The notes below the pieces were generated by a model. That model saw nothing but the letters and a program-made list of their open reading frames with translations. It did not search any database and had not been told where the DNA came from. Below are positions 1-8,381 of a DNA stretch of 64,000 nt, one piece after another. The stretch is from Candidatus Copromonas faecavium (nom. illeg.) (GTDB lineage: Bacteria > Bacillota > Clostridia > Lachnospirales > Lachnospiraceae): positions 1 through 64,000 of the forward strand of contig DVGC01000007.1 of NCBI GenBank assembly GCA_018712915.1, written 5' to 3'. How positions within the stretch are numbered: position 1 is the stretch's first letter; the number at the start of each line of letters is the position of its first letter. Both the position numbers and the translations under genes were made by a program.

Positions 1-1
1 T

Positions 2-142
2 TACGGACGCAAAGTCCAAGGAGGTATCCGCTATACCGATTGCTCTTATCATTCTAACAGCTTAAGCAACAAGATGGGTAATTCCTTACTGGCTGTAAGG
101 GATATTAACCATAAATATATTGTAGTAGGAGGCAGGCAATGA
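2..142 (+). CDS. C-terminal end of an unidentified protein (truncated by window edge)
   Basis: A reading frame is open from base 2 to a TGA at 140-142 and gives 46 residues, ending ...YIVVGGRQ. Its stop overlaps the kbl start codon as ATGA, the usual mark of translational coupling, which is the main reason to believe it is real. In many bacteria kbl follows a threonine dehydrogenase. This tail does not resemble the C-terminus of classical Tdh, and I do not recognise it. The rest of the gene lies outside the window. Confidence 0.5.
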   Translation, partial: YGRKVQGGIRYTDCSYHSNSLSNKMGNSLLAVRDINHKYIVVGGRQ

Positions 143-1326
143 AAACAGCGTTTGAACAGTTTCAGGCTGAGCTGGATGCAATCCGTGAGGCCGGCACTTA
201 CAGAGAGGAACGGATTATTACCACTCCTCAGAGATCAAGAATTGATACTACAAAGGCCAATGGCGTAGTGAATATGTGTGCCAACAACTACCTGGGCCTT
301 TCTGACAATCCCCGCCTGATTGCAGCAGCCAAGGCCAGCTACGATAAATGGGGATTCGGACTTTCCTCCGTTCGTTTTATCTGCGGAACTCAGGAAATTC
401 ATAAGGAACTGGAAAGAAAGATTGCTGATTTTGTGGGCATGGAGGATGCCATTCTTTATTCTTCCTGCTTCGATGCCAACGGCGGTCTGTTCGAGGTGCT
501 TTTAGGCGCTGAGGATGCGATTATTTCTGATGAACTGAACCATGCGTCCATCATCGACGGCGTACGGCTCTGCAAGGCAAAACGGTATCGCTACAAAAAC
601 AATGATATGGACGATCTGAAGAAACAGCTGGAGGATGCGAGAGCAACCGGCTGCAAACGGATTATGATTGCCACCGATGGCGTATTCTCCATGGATGGCT
701 ATATTGCAAACCTAAAGGGAATCTGTGATCTGGCAGATGAGTACGATGCCCTTGTGATGGTGGATGACAGCCATGCGGTAGGCTTTATGGGTGAGCATGG
801 ACGGGGAACTCCGGAATACTGCGGCGTGATGGGCCGTGTAGATATCCTGACCGGTACCTTCGGTAAGGCCATGGGCGGAGCTTCCGGCGGATATACGGCA
901 TCCAAGAAAGAGGTTGTGGATCTGCTCCGTCAGAAGAGCCGTCCCTACCTGTTCTCCAACTCCCTGGCTCCGGCTATCTGTGCTGCCACCATTGAGACAA
1001 TCAATATGCTCAATGAGTCCACAGCTTTGAGAGATAAGGTTCATGAGAATGCCAACTATTTCCGTGCAGGAATGGAGAAGCTGGGCTTTGACCTGCTTCC
1101 CGGTGAGCATCCCATTGTACCGGTGATGTTGTATGATCCCAAGGTAGCCAACGAGTTTGCATCCAGAATGCTGGAAAAGGGCGTTTATGTCGTTGGTTTC
1201 TGCTATCCGGTTGTTCCCAAGGGACGTGACCGTGTAAGAACGCAGATTTCTGCCGGACATACCAAAGAGGATCTGGATTTCGCTATCAAGTGCTTCGGCG
1301 AAGTGAAGAAGGAAATGGGAATCTAG
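139..1326 (+). CDS. kbl: Glycine C-acetyltransferase (2-amino-3-ketobutyrate CoA ligase)
   Basis: This PLP enzyme interconverts 2-amino-3-ketobutyrate plus CoA with glycine plus acetyl-CoA, the second step of threonine breakdown. It is 395 aa, the normal length. Visible alpha-oxoamine synthase features are the NNYLG substrate loop near residue 50, the HASIIDG segment near 135, the cofactor-binding [11 protein letters not shown] near 208-218, and the PLP lysine K243 in GTFGKAMGG. The ATG sits 6 bases after AGGAGG and overlaps the stop of the upstream frame, so it is probably the second gene of an operon. Other family members (KAPA synthase, serine palmitoyltransferase) are possible, but the close match to Kbl motifs makes this call strong. 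A terminator follows at 1462-1502. Confidence 0.93.
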   Translation: MKTAFEQFQAELDAIREAGTYREERIITTPQRSRIDTTKANGVVNMCANNYLGLSDNPRLIAAAKASYDKWGFGLSSVRFICGTQEIHKELERKIADFVGMEDAILYSSCFDANGGLFEVLLGAEDAIISDELNHASIIDGVRLCKAKRYRYKNNDMDDLKKQLEDARATGCKRIMIATDGVFSMDGYIANLKGICDLADEYDALVMVDDSHAVGFMGEHGRGTPEYCGVMGRVDILTGTFGKAMGGASGGYTASKKEVVDLLRQKSRPYLFSNSLAPAICAATIETINMLNESTALRDKVHENANYFRAGMEKLGFDLLPGEHPIVPVMLYDPKVANEFASRMLEKGVYVVGFCYPVVPKGRDRVRTQISAGHTKEDLDFAIKCFGEVKKEMGI

Positions 1327-1461
1327 GAGTCCGGAAGGGCTCAGAGAGTCCGGAAGAGATCCGAAAGGGTTCCGGAAAAGATTCAGAAAAGTTTTAAAAG
1401 GTCCAAAATATTCGGGGAGTTTGAATCCCTGTGATGGATTTGGAAAGAGAATAAAAATCAG

Positions 1462-1502
1462 GGCCACCGTATCTGCATATTCAGCGATACGGTGGCCTTT
1501 TT
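1462..1502 (+). terminator. Intrinsic terminator after kbl
   Basis: A perfect 12-bp stem, GGCCACCGTATC at 1462-1473 and GATACGGTGGCC at 1486-1497, is followed directly by TTTTT. On the minus strand it may also stop reads coming from the LysR gene, but the U-tract is only good on the plus strand. Bases 1327-1400 before it carry degenerate copies of a purine-rich motif around TCCGGAA with no coding potential I can support. Confidence 0.9.
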
Positions 1503-1541
1503 ACTTTTCGTTTCCTGTTCAGTAAAAGGTTCCGCCGGATA

Positions 1542-2393
1542 TCAGGAAACGGAAAGGCCTTCCCGGCAGATCGAAAGAAATTCTTTCAGCGCATCAGAGG
1601 GATGCCGGTCCTTTTTCCAGACCAGCAGAGTTTCTGTTTTCAGTGACTCTTCTTCGATGTCCTGTAAATAGAGGCCGTCGCACCAGGAAGCCATGGAGGC
1701 GGGAAAAACCGCAACAGCCAGGCCGTTTCTGGCCCATAAAAGGGCATCCCTGGCATCATCGCAGAGGCAGAGAACGTTGGGCGAAAGATGAAAGGAAGCA
1801 AAGGCATCCAGAATAAATCTTTCATAGCGCCGGTACAGAATCAGGGGGTGTTCAGCCAGTGCCCGGAGGGTCAGCGGTGATTCCAGCGGCACGGAAGATG
1901 CAGCCACCATGGCATCCCGCTGGAGGGAAATGGAGTTTAAGCCATCCAGATTGACCGGGGTCCGGACAGCGGAGACTTCGATGATTCCTTCCGTGATCAG
2001 ACCGGACAGCGTGAAGGTGCTGCCGTCATGGACCTGAAAGCGGATATGGGGATTCTTCTTTGAGAAACGCACAATATGCGGCATCATGACGGTCACGGTC
2101 GTTGGGGTAATACCGATTCTGAGAATCTGTTTTTTCCCGGCATTGGAGACTTCGATGGCAGCGGAACGGACATAGTCCAGAATCCGTTCGGTGTGCTGGT
2201 AGAGGAGCTTACCTGCGGCGGTCAGGGAGACTCCCTTTTTTGTCCGTTCAAACAGTCGGACACCCAGTTCTTCTTCCAGCTGATGCATCTGATAGCTCAG
2301 GGGCGGCTGGGACATATGGAGCCGTCTGGCTGCTTCGTTGATGCTTCCGGTGTCTGCGATTTCCTTAAAATATTCCATCTGCTTCAGTTCCAT
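1542..2393 (-). CDS. LysR-family transcriptional regulator
   Basis: A 283-aa protein with an N-terminal winged helix-turn-helix at about residues 1-60 (MELKQMEYFKEIADTGS, then AARRLHMSQPPLSYQ as the recognition helix region). A periplasmic-binding-protein-like effector domain occupies about residues 88-280. Length and layout are typical of LysR regulators. The effector cannot be read from sequence. It is transcribed divergently from the ABC exporter pair starting at 2590, and the 196-bp gap holds an inverted repeat at 2469-2487, so the exporter is a plausible target. Target and ligand are inference. Confidence 0.88.
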   Translation of the reverse strand: MELKQMEYFKEIADTGSINEAARRLHMSQPPLSYQMHQLEEELGVRLFERTKKGVSLTAAGKLLYQHTERILDYVRSAAIEVSNAGKKQILRIGITPTTVTVMMPHIVRFSKKNPHIRFQVHDGSTFTLSGLITEGIIEVSAVRTPVNLDGLNSISLQRDAMVAASSVPLESPLTLRALAEHPLILYRRYERFILDAFASFHLSPNVLCLCDDARDALLWARNGLAVAVFPASMASWCDGLYLQDIEEESLKTETLLVWKKDRHPSDALKEFLSICREGLSVS

Positions 2394-2468
2394 GGATTCC
2401 TCCTTGAATGTATTTTTGAGAGAGCAATGGTCTGGGGGTGGAGATTTTGACCGGGCACGCGCTGCGTG

Positions 2469-2487
2469 TAATATAAAATCTATATTA
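2469..2487. promoter_or_regulatory. Inverted repeat in the LysR/ABC divergent intergenic region
   Basis: TAATATA, a 5-base spacer, then TATATTA form a perfect 7-bp inverted repeat in an AT-rich stretch between the two divergent start codons. Size and position fit a LysR-type operator. A TATAAT hexamer lies at 2531-2536 upstream of the exporter, but I see no convincing -35 for it. Binding is inferred only. Confidence 0.4.
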
Positions 2488-2589
2488 TTAAGCTATGAAA
2501 ACAATATTATACATATATATCTTAATTGGTTATAATAGCAATGTCAAAAGTAATTTCAGAAACCCTCTCGAGGGATTCTGCGGGAAAGG

Positions 2590-4494
2590 ATGACGGAAAA
2601 ACCAATGAAAATGATACTGACGTATTTAAAGCATTACAAGCTGGAGAGTATTCTTGCTCCGGCTTTTAAAATGCTGGAAGTTTTATTTGATCTGCTGGTG
2701 CCGCTTGTAGTGGCCCAGATCATTGATGTGGGCATTGCCTCCGGTGACCGGTGGTATATTCTTCAGCGGGCGCTTTTACTGGTTGGCTTTGCTCTGCTTG
2801 GCATGGCCAGCAGTTTCACGGCCCAGTTTTTTGCGGCGAAGGCCAGCGTAGGGGCAGCAGCAGATCTGAGGCAGGCGGTTTATGATCATATTCAGCGCCT
2901 GTCCTACGGAGAACTGGATCGGCTGGGAACGGGAACTCTGATTACCAGACTGACGGATGATATTAATCAGATCCAGAATGGGCTGAACCTGGCATTACGG
3001 CTTCTTCTGCGCAGTCCGCTTATTGTGTTCGGCTCCATGGTTATGGCATTTACTGTGAATGTCCGGTGCGCGCTTGTGTTTGCGGCGGCCATTCCGGTCC
3101 TGGCCGTGGTAATTTTCTTCATCATGCTGGTGACCATTCCTCTGTTCAAAAAAGCTCAGGCCAGGCTGGATGAGGTGACCGGACTCACAAGAGAGAATCT
3201 GACTGGCGTGCGTGTGATTCGGGCTTTCTGCAGGGAACAGGATGCAGTCAGAGAATTTGATGAAAAGAACAGAGCACTGACCAGGCTCAATGAGTTTGTA
3301 GGCGGAATTTCCGCTCTTTTGAATCCGCTGACTTACGTGCTGGTAAACTTTGCAACCATCATCCTGATTGACCGGGCGGGGCTGGAGGTTCACCTTGGAA
3401 ACATGGGACAGGGAGACGCGGTGGCTCTTTACAATTACATGGCCCAGATGATTGTGGAGCTTATCAAGCTGGCCTCCCTGGTGATTTCCATCAATAAGGC
3501 TCTGGCCTGCGCCGGCCGGGTGGATAAAATTTTAAAGGTTCAGCCGGGACTTGCTTATCCGGAAAGACGGGCGGCGGCTGAAACGGCGGAGAGCCGGGAA
3601 GCAATGACCGGCGCAGCAGCTGAGGGAGAAGCGGAAAAAAAACGGGAAGCGGTGAGCGGCGTAGCGGGAAGAAAAGACGCAGCGGAAAACGTGGATCCGA
3701 AAGAAAAAGGCCGGGAACCCAGAGAATCCATCCGCTTCGAGGATGTAACCTTTACTTATCCGGGAGCGGCAGCACCCAGCCTTTCCCATATCAGCTTTTC
3801 TGTGGAGCAGGGACAGACTCTGGGAATTATCGGCGGTACGGGCAGCGGAAAAACCAGTCTGGTGAATCTGATCTGCCGGTTTTATGATGTAAGCAGCGGC
3901 AGGGTTCTGGTGGAAGGCGCGGATACCCGTACCTATCCCAAGGGAGACCTTTTGGAAAAGGTGGGTTTGGTCCCTCAGCGGGCGGTGCTGTTTAAAGGAA
4001 GTATCCGGGAAAATTTAAAATGGGGCAATGAGCATGCTTCCGATGAGGAACTGTGGCAGGCCATTGAGACGGCCCAGGCCATGGATGTGGTGAAGGGAAA
4101 GAAAGGCGAACTGGATTTCATGGTGGAGCAGAACGGAAAGAATCTGTCCGGCGGTCAGAAACAGCGGCTGACCATTGCGAGGGCTCTTGTCAGGCACCCG
4201 GAAATTCTGATTCTGGATGACAGTGCCAGCGCTCTGGATCTGGCGACAGATGCGGCGTTAAGAAAGGCGCTGCGCAGGATGGAGGGCTCCATGACGACGG
4301 TCATTGTTTCGCAGCGGATTTCCAGTATCCGCAGCGCGGATCGGATTCTGGTGCTGGAGAATGGCCGCATGGCCGGATGGGGAAGTCATGAGGAGCTTCT
4401 GGCATCCTGTGCGGCTTATCAGGAGACGTATGATTCCCAGTATCCGGGAGAACGAATTTCGTCTTTGGCAAGTGCGAAGGAGGTGATGGCATGA
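2590..4494 (+). CDS. ABC exporter half-transporter, degenerate-site subunit of a heterodimer
   Basis: A 634-aa type IV ABC exporter: six-helix transmembrane domain at about residues 15-310, then a nucleotide-binding domain from about 370. Walker A (GGTGSGKTS) and the LSGGQ signature are canonical. The residue after Walker B is aspartate (LILDDSAS) rather than glutamate, and the switch histidine is replaced by glutamine (VSQR). These are the hallmark changes of the degenerate ATP site in heterodimers such as TM287/288 and BmrCD. A charged, alanine-rich linker of about 50 residues (roughly 325-375), unusual for the family, joins the two domains. It overlaps the partner gene as ATGA. It is a probable drug or peptide/lipid exporter with unknown substrate. 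Confidence 0.9.
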   Translation: MTEKPMKMILTYLKHYKLESILAPAFKMLEVLFDLLVPLVVAQIIDVGIASGDRWYILQRALLLVGFALLGMASSFTAQFFAAKASVGAAADLRQAVYDHIQRLSYGELDRLGTGTLITRLTDDINQIQNGLNLALRLLLRSPLIVFGSMVMAFTVNVRCALVFAAAIPVLAVVIFFIMLVTIPLFKKAQARLDEVTGLTRENLTGVRVIRAFCREQDAVREFDEKNRALTRLNEFVGGISALLNPLTYVLVNFATIILIDRAGLEVHLGNMGQGDAVALYNYMAQMIVELIKLASLVISINKALACAGRVDKILKVQPGLAYPERRAAAETAESREAMTGAAAEGEAEKKREAVSGVAGRKDAAENVDPKEKGREPRESIRFEDVTFTYPGAAAPSLSHISFSVEQGQTLGIIGGTGSGKTSLVNLICRFYDVSSGRVLVEGADTRTYPKGDLLEKVGLVPQRAVLFKGSIRENLKWGNEHASDEELWQAIETAQAMDVVKGKKGELDFMVEQNGKNLSGGQKQRLTIARALVRHPEILILDDSASALDLATDAALRKALRRMEGSMTTVIVSQRISSIRSADRILVLENGRMAGWGSHEELLASCAAYQETYDSQYPGERISSLASAKEVMA

Positions 4495-6323
4495 GCGATA
4501 AAAGAAGGAAGAAAAGCGGTGCGAATGAAAGCAGAATAAACGATGCAAAAACAGATACGGGCAAGGCGCCTGGAATGAAGCAGGAAAAGACTGGGAAGGC
4601 AGGCAGCATGGAAACATTCCGGAAAGTGCTTCGGGTGATTGGAGGATACCGGATCCTGCTGGCATTCAGCATTCTGCTGGCAGCGGTATCTACTATCGTT
4701 CAGCTGGCCATTCCGCTGCTGTTTGGGGATGCCATTGACGCCATGGTTTCCAAAGGAAATGTGGATTTTGAGACGGTACGTTTTTATCTTGGAAGGATTC
4801 TGGTGATGCTTCTTATCTGCGGCACGGCGACCTGGCTCATGAGCCTGGTCAACAACCGGCTTACCTATGGCGTCGTTCAGGACATTCGCCGGCGTGCCAT
4901 CCGGAAGCTGCAGGTATTGCCTCTGTCCTATCTGGACAGTCACAGTACGGGCGATCTGGTGAGCCGCATGGTGGCGGATGCCACGCTGCTGTCCGATGGG
5001 CTGCTTCTCGGCTTTACCCAGCTATTTTCCGGCGTGATTGCCATCGTGGTCACGCTGGGGTTTATGATTTCCAAAAGCGTTCTCATTACAGCCGTGGTGC
5101 TGGTTCTGACGCCGGTGAGCTTTTTCGTGGCCAAATTTATCGCTTCCCGCTCTTTCCAGATGTTTTTAAAGCAGAGCGAGGCGAGGGGGCAGCAGACGGC
5201 GTTAATTGAAGAAATGATTGGAAATCAGAAGCTGGTGCAGGCCTTCGGGTATGAAAAGAAATCTTCAGAGCGGTTTGCACAGGTGAATCAGAAGCTCCGG
5301 GAATACAGTCAGCGGGCAGTCTTTTACAGCAGCCTGACCAATCCGTCCACCCGGTTTGTCAATAATGTGATTTATGCACTGGTGGCATTGATAGGAGCTT
5401 TTCTGATTCTGGCAGGAAACCTGACGGTGGGAGGATTGTCGGTGCTGCTATCATATGCCAATCAGTATATGAAGCCGTTTAACGATATCAGCTCGGTTGT
5501 GACGGAACTGCAGAATGCCATGGCCTGTGCAGCCAGGATCTTTGAGTTCCTTGAGGAACCGGAGGAAAGTGCCGACCCAAAGGAAGAGCTGCCGGCGGCC
5601 CATGGCCGGGTTCGGGTCAGTCATGTGGATTTCAGCTACGATCCGTCCAGGCCGCTGATTGAGGATTTCAGTCTGGATGTGAAACCTGGCATGCGGGTTG
5701 CTATTGTGGGTCCCACCGGATGCGGAAAGACCACATTTATCAATCTTTTGATGCGGTTTTATGATGTGGACCGGGGGAAAATTCTGGTGGATGGAAAAGC
5801 CGTCACAGAGATTTCCAGGCACTCTCTCAGGGAAAATTACGGAATGGTATTACAGGATACATGGCTGAAAAATGGGACGGTCCGGGACAATATCCGGTTC
5901 GGGCGTCCGGATGCTGACGACGAGGAGATTTTAAAGGCTGCAGGGGAGGCAAAGAGCCTGGAATTTATCCGGCGGCTTCCCGAGGGGCTGGATACGGTTC
6001 TGACAGAAGACAGTCTGAGCCAGGGGCAGAAACAGCTTCTCTGCATTACGAGAGTGATGCTCTGCCATCCGCCGATGCTGATTCTGGATGAGGCTACCTC
6101 CAGCATCGATACCAGAACGGAAATCCAGATTCAGCAGGCCTTTGACCGTCTGATGGAGGGACGGACCAGCTTCATTGTGGCCCACCGCCTTTCTACTATC
6201 CGCAATGCCGATCTGATCCTGGTCATGAAAGACGGAAAGATTGTGGAGCGGGGAAATCATGAGGAGCTGCTGAAGGAGGACGGGCTGTATCGCAGCCTCT
6301 ATAACAGCATGAGCGCCGGTTGA
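4491..6323 (+). CDS. ABC exporter half-transporter, catalytic subunit of the heterodimer
   Basis: A 610-aa ABC exporter subunit, with a lysine-rich cytoplasmic N-terminus of about 40 residues, six predicted helices, and an NBD from about residue 365. Walker A is GPTGCGKTT. Walker B keeps the catalytic glutamate (LILDEATSS) and the switch histidine is present (VAHRLST). The signature is LSQGQ instead of LSGGQ, the expected counterpart of the degenerate site in the upstream partner. Translation is coupled to that gene by a 4-base overlap. The pair should form one asymmetric exporter. Substrate unknown. Confidence 0.9.
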   Translation: MSDKRRKKSGANESRINDAKTDTGKAPGMKQEKTGKAGSMETFRKVLRVIGGYRILLAFSILLAAVSTIVQLAIPLLFGDAIDAMVSKGNVDFETVRFYLGRILVMLLICGTATWLMSLVNNRLTYGVVQDIRRRAIRKLQVLPLSYLDSHSTGDLVSRMVADATLLSDGLLLGFTQLFSGVIAIVVTLGFMISKSVLITAVVLVLTPVSFFVAKFIASRSFQMFLKQSEARGQQTALIEEMIGNQKLVQAFGYEKKSSERFAQVNQKLREYSQRAVFYSSLTNPSTRFVNNVIYALVALIGAFLILAGNLTVGGLSVLLSYANQYMKPFNDISSVVTELQNAMACAARIFEFLEEPEESADPKEELPAAHGRVRVSHVDFSYDPSRPLIEDFSLDVKPGMRVAIVGPTGCGKTTFINLLMRFYDVDRGKILVDGKAVTEISRHSLRENYGMVLQDTWLKNGTVRDNIRFGRPDADDEEILKAAGEAKSLEFIRRLPEGLDTVLTEDSLSQGQKQLLCITRVMLCHPPMLILDEATSSIDTRTEIQIQQAFDRLMEGRTSFIVAHRLSTIRNADLILVMKDGKIVERGNHEELLKEDGLYRSLYNSMSAG

Positions 6324-6493
6324 CGGAAACCGGTTCTTGGTGGTAAACTGGTCTTGGAAAAATAAGGCGGCTGTGCCAGATGCAGGGAGGCAGGTGACGC
6401 CAAAGTCGCAGGTTCTTCGGGAGTGTGCGGCGGAAGAGCCTGCAGGCAGCAGAATCTGGTACCGTCCGCAGGAAAGAAAAGGAGATGGACAGA

Positions 6494-7015
6494 ATGAACG
6501 AAGGTCTGAAGTTAATTGAAACGAGAAGAAGTGTTCGTAAATTCAAGCCGGATATGGTTCCGAAGGAAATTCTGGAACAGATTCTGGAGGCGGGCAGCTA
6601 TGCGCCGACAGCCATGAACAGGCAGTCTCCGATTATGATTGCGATTACAAAGAAAGAGGTGCGGGACCGGCTTTCCAGACTTAACGCATCCATTATGGGA
6701 ACAGAAAATGATCCGTTTTACGGAGCGCCGGCGGTGATTGTGGTTCTGGCGGATAAGTCTGTGGGAACCAGGGTGTACGACGGAAGTCTGGTGATGGAGA
6801 ACCTGATGCTGGCGGCCCATGCGCTGGGAATCGGCAGCTGCTGGATTCACCGGGCCAAGGAGGAGTTTGAGAGCGAGGAAGGGAAGGAACTTCTTAAGTC
6901 TCTCGGCATCACCGGAGAATATGAGGGAATCGGCCACTGCATCCTGGGATATGTGGACGGAGAATATCCGGAAGCAGCGGAACGGAAGGACAGCTGGGTT
7001 TACTGGGTTGAGTAA
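6494..7015 (+). CDS. Nitroreductase-family flavoprotein
   Basis: A 173-aa protein from the ATG at 6494, chosen because AAAGGAG at 6478-6484 is 9 bases upstream. The ATG at 6485 would abut the Shine-Dalgarno sequence. The N-terminus has the family's ETRRSVRKF FMN-phosphate-binding motif, followed by SYAPTAMNRQ. The C-terminal half has the usual ALGIGSCWIHRA segment and GHCILGY. Nitroreductases use FMN and NAD(P)H to reduce nitro groups, quinones or flavins. The physiological substrate cannot be read. The next gene is also a small flavoprotein reductase, so the two may work together. Confidence 0.87.
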   Translation: MNEGLKLIETRRSVRKFKPDMVPKEILEQILEAGSYAPTAMNRQSPIMIAITKKEVRDRLSRLNASIMGTENDPFYGAPAVIVVLADKSVGTRVYDGSLVMENLMLAAHALGIGSCWIHRAKEEFESEEGKELLKSLGITGEYEGIGHCILGYVDGEYPEAAERKDSWVYWVE

Positions 7016-7051
7016 AATAAGGAAACGGTCAGCAGGAGAGGATGTGGAAAT

Positions 7052-7606
7052 ATGAAATTGGCAGTGATTTGGTCCAGTCCCAACACAGACGGTTTGACGG
7101 CCAGTGCCAAGGAAAAACTGATAAACGGAGCAAAAAAGGCGGGAGCAGAGGTGACGGAAATTCATCTGAACCGGAAATCCATTGCTCATTGTGCAGCCTG
7201 CGGCAATGGATGGGGAACCTGCCGTTCATCGGGAGAATGTGTCATAAAGGACGGATTCCAGGAGGTATACAAGACCCTTCAGGAAGCAGATGGCATTGTC
7301 ATCGTTACGGCAGTTTACTGGCATGATATGACGGAACAGATAAAGGCCTTTACAGACCGGCTCCGCCGATGCGAGACGGGACATAATGGTTTCCTGTCCG
7401 GAAAGCCGGTTTTCCTTGCTGCCTGTGCCGGAGGAACGGGAAAAGGGGCCATTGAATGTCTTCATAATATGGAAGAAATGGTCTGTCACATGGGAATGGC
7501 AGTCAGAGACCGGGTGCCGGTGGTTCGGTTTAATAAGGAATATATGCTTCCTGCCCTTGAGACGGCGGGAGAACAGTTTGCAAAGCGGGGCTTGGACTGG
7601 AAGTAA
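7052..7606 (+). CDS. NADPH-dependent FMN reductase / flavodoxin-like oxidoreductase
   Basis: A 184-aa protein with a flavodoxin-like fold. The N-terminal strand and FMN loop is LAVIWSSPNTDGLTAS. A Cys-containing insert (HCAACGNGWGTC, GECVIKDGF) is typical of the iron-sulfur flavoprotein-like branch of this family. The second loop is VTAVYWHDMTEQIKAFTDR. It lies 36 bp after the nitroreductase, with AGGAGAGG upstream. It is probably an electron-transfer or quinone/metal reductase. A paralogue of the same type lies at 22093-22689. Confidence 0.82.
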   Translation: MKLAVIWSSPNTDGLTASAKEKLINGAKKAGAEVTEIHLNRKSIAHCAACGNGWGTCRSSGECVIKDGFQEVYKTLQEADGIVIVTAVYWHDMTEQIKAFTDRLRRCETGHNGFLSGKPVFLAACAGGTGKGAIECLHNMEEMVCHMGMAVRDRVPVVRFNKEYMLPALETAGEQFAKRGLDWK

Positions 7607-7731
7607 GGAGCAGGCAGCCGCAGACTGGAAATGGTGCGGAACAATGTGCCGGCCCGGCAGGACGCAAAAATGTTATGCCGGCGGGCCGGAGAGTACGGGA
7701 GTTTGGCATGAAAAGACCTGAATGATACAAA

Positions 7732-7771
7732 AGAGGAAAGGCGCGGCAGATTCCGGCTGCGTCTTTCCTCT
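7732..7771 (+). other. Hairpin just upstream of the tag ribosome binding site
   Basis: AGAGGAAAGGCGC at 7732-7744 pairs with GCGTCTTTCCTCT at 7759-7771, 13 bp with one G-U. It ends 5 bases before the GAGGAGG that serves the glycosylase gene. It has no U-tract, so it is not an intrinsic terminator. It could affect translation or mRNA processing. Confidence 0.45.
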
Positions 7772-7790
7772 GTATGAGGAGGAAAAAGGC

Positions 7791-8381
7791 ATGGAATGGA
7801 CAGATGGGAAAACAAGATGTTTCTGGGCCAACCCAAAGAATGAACGGTATATCAAATACCATGATACCGAATGGGGAGTCCCTGTTCACGAAGACGGAAA
7901 ATTATTTGAGATGCTGATTTTAGAGTCCTTCCAGGCCGGTCTGTCCTGGGAGTGTGTCTTAAATAAGAGAGAGGCGTTCCGGCAGGCGTTTGACGGGTTT
8001 GACCCGGAAAAAATCATGGCTTACGGAGAAGAAAAGATAGAGGAACTGGCAGGCAGCCCGGGAATCATCCGCAACCGGAAAAAGATCCGGGCTGCCGTGA
8101 AAAATGCTGCCGTCTTTCTTGAAATTCAGAAGGAGTTTGGAAGTTTTTCTGACTATCTTTGGAGCTGGAGCGGCGGAAACGTTCTGACAGAGCGGGGACT
8201 GGCCAGTTCTCCTTTATCCGACGCTCTGTCAAAGGACCTGAAAAAACGGGGCATGTCTTTTGTGGGCACCACCATTATGTATGCGTACCTTCAGGCCGTG
8301 GGAGTCATCAATTCTCATGAGGAGAACTGCTTTCTTTGTCCAGAGAGGAATGAATCCAGTCAGCCTTCCGGTAATAAATAA
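7791..8381 (+). CDS. tag: DNA-3-methyladenine glycosylase I
   Basis: A 196-aa base-excision repair glycosylase that removes 3-methyladenine from alkylated DNA. The start at 7791 is chosen for GAGGAGG eight bases upstream. An earlier in-frame ATG at 7722 precedes a hairpin and adds non-conserved residues. Conserved features are the N-terminal RCFWAN, YHDTEWGVP near residue 23, LESFQAGLSW near 45, and the C-terminal NSHEENCF. The zinc-binding Cys/His residues of the family are present at both ends (C in RCFW, H and C in SHEENC). Its last 74 bases overlap the 3' end of the convergent MATE gene. Confidence 0.92.
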   Translation: MEWTDGKTRCFWANPKNERYIKYHDTEWGVPVHEDGKLFEMLILESFQAGLSWECVLNKREAFRQAFDGFDPEKIMAYGEEKIEELAGSPGIIRNRKKIRAAVKNAAVFLEIQKEFGSFSDYLWSWSGGNVLTERGLASSPLSDALSKDLKKRGMSFVGTTIMYAYLQAVGVINSHEENCFLCPERNESSQPSGNK

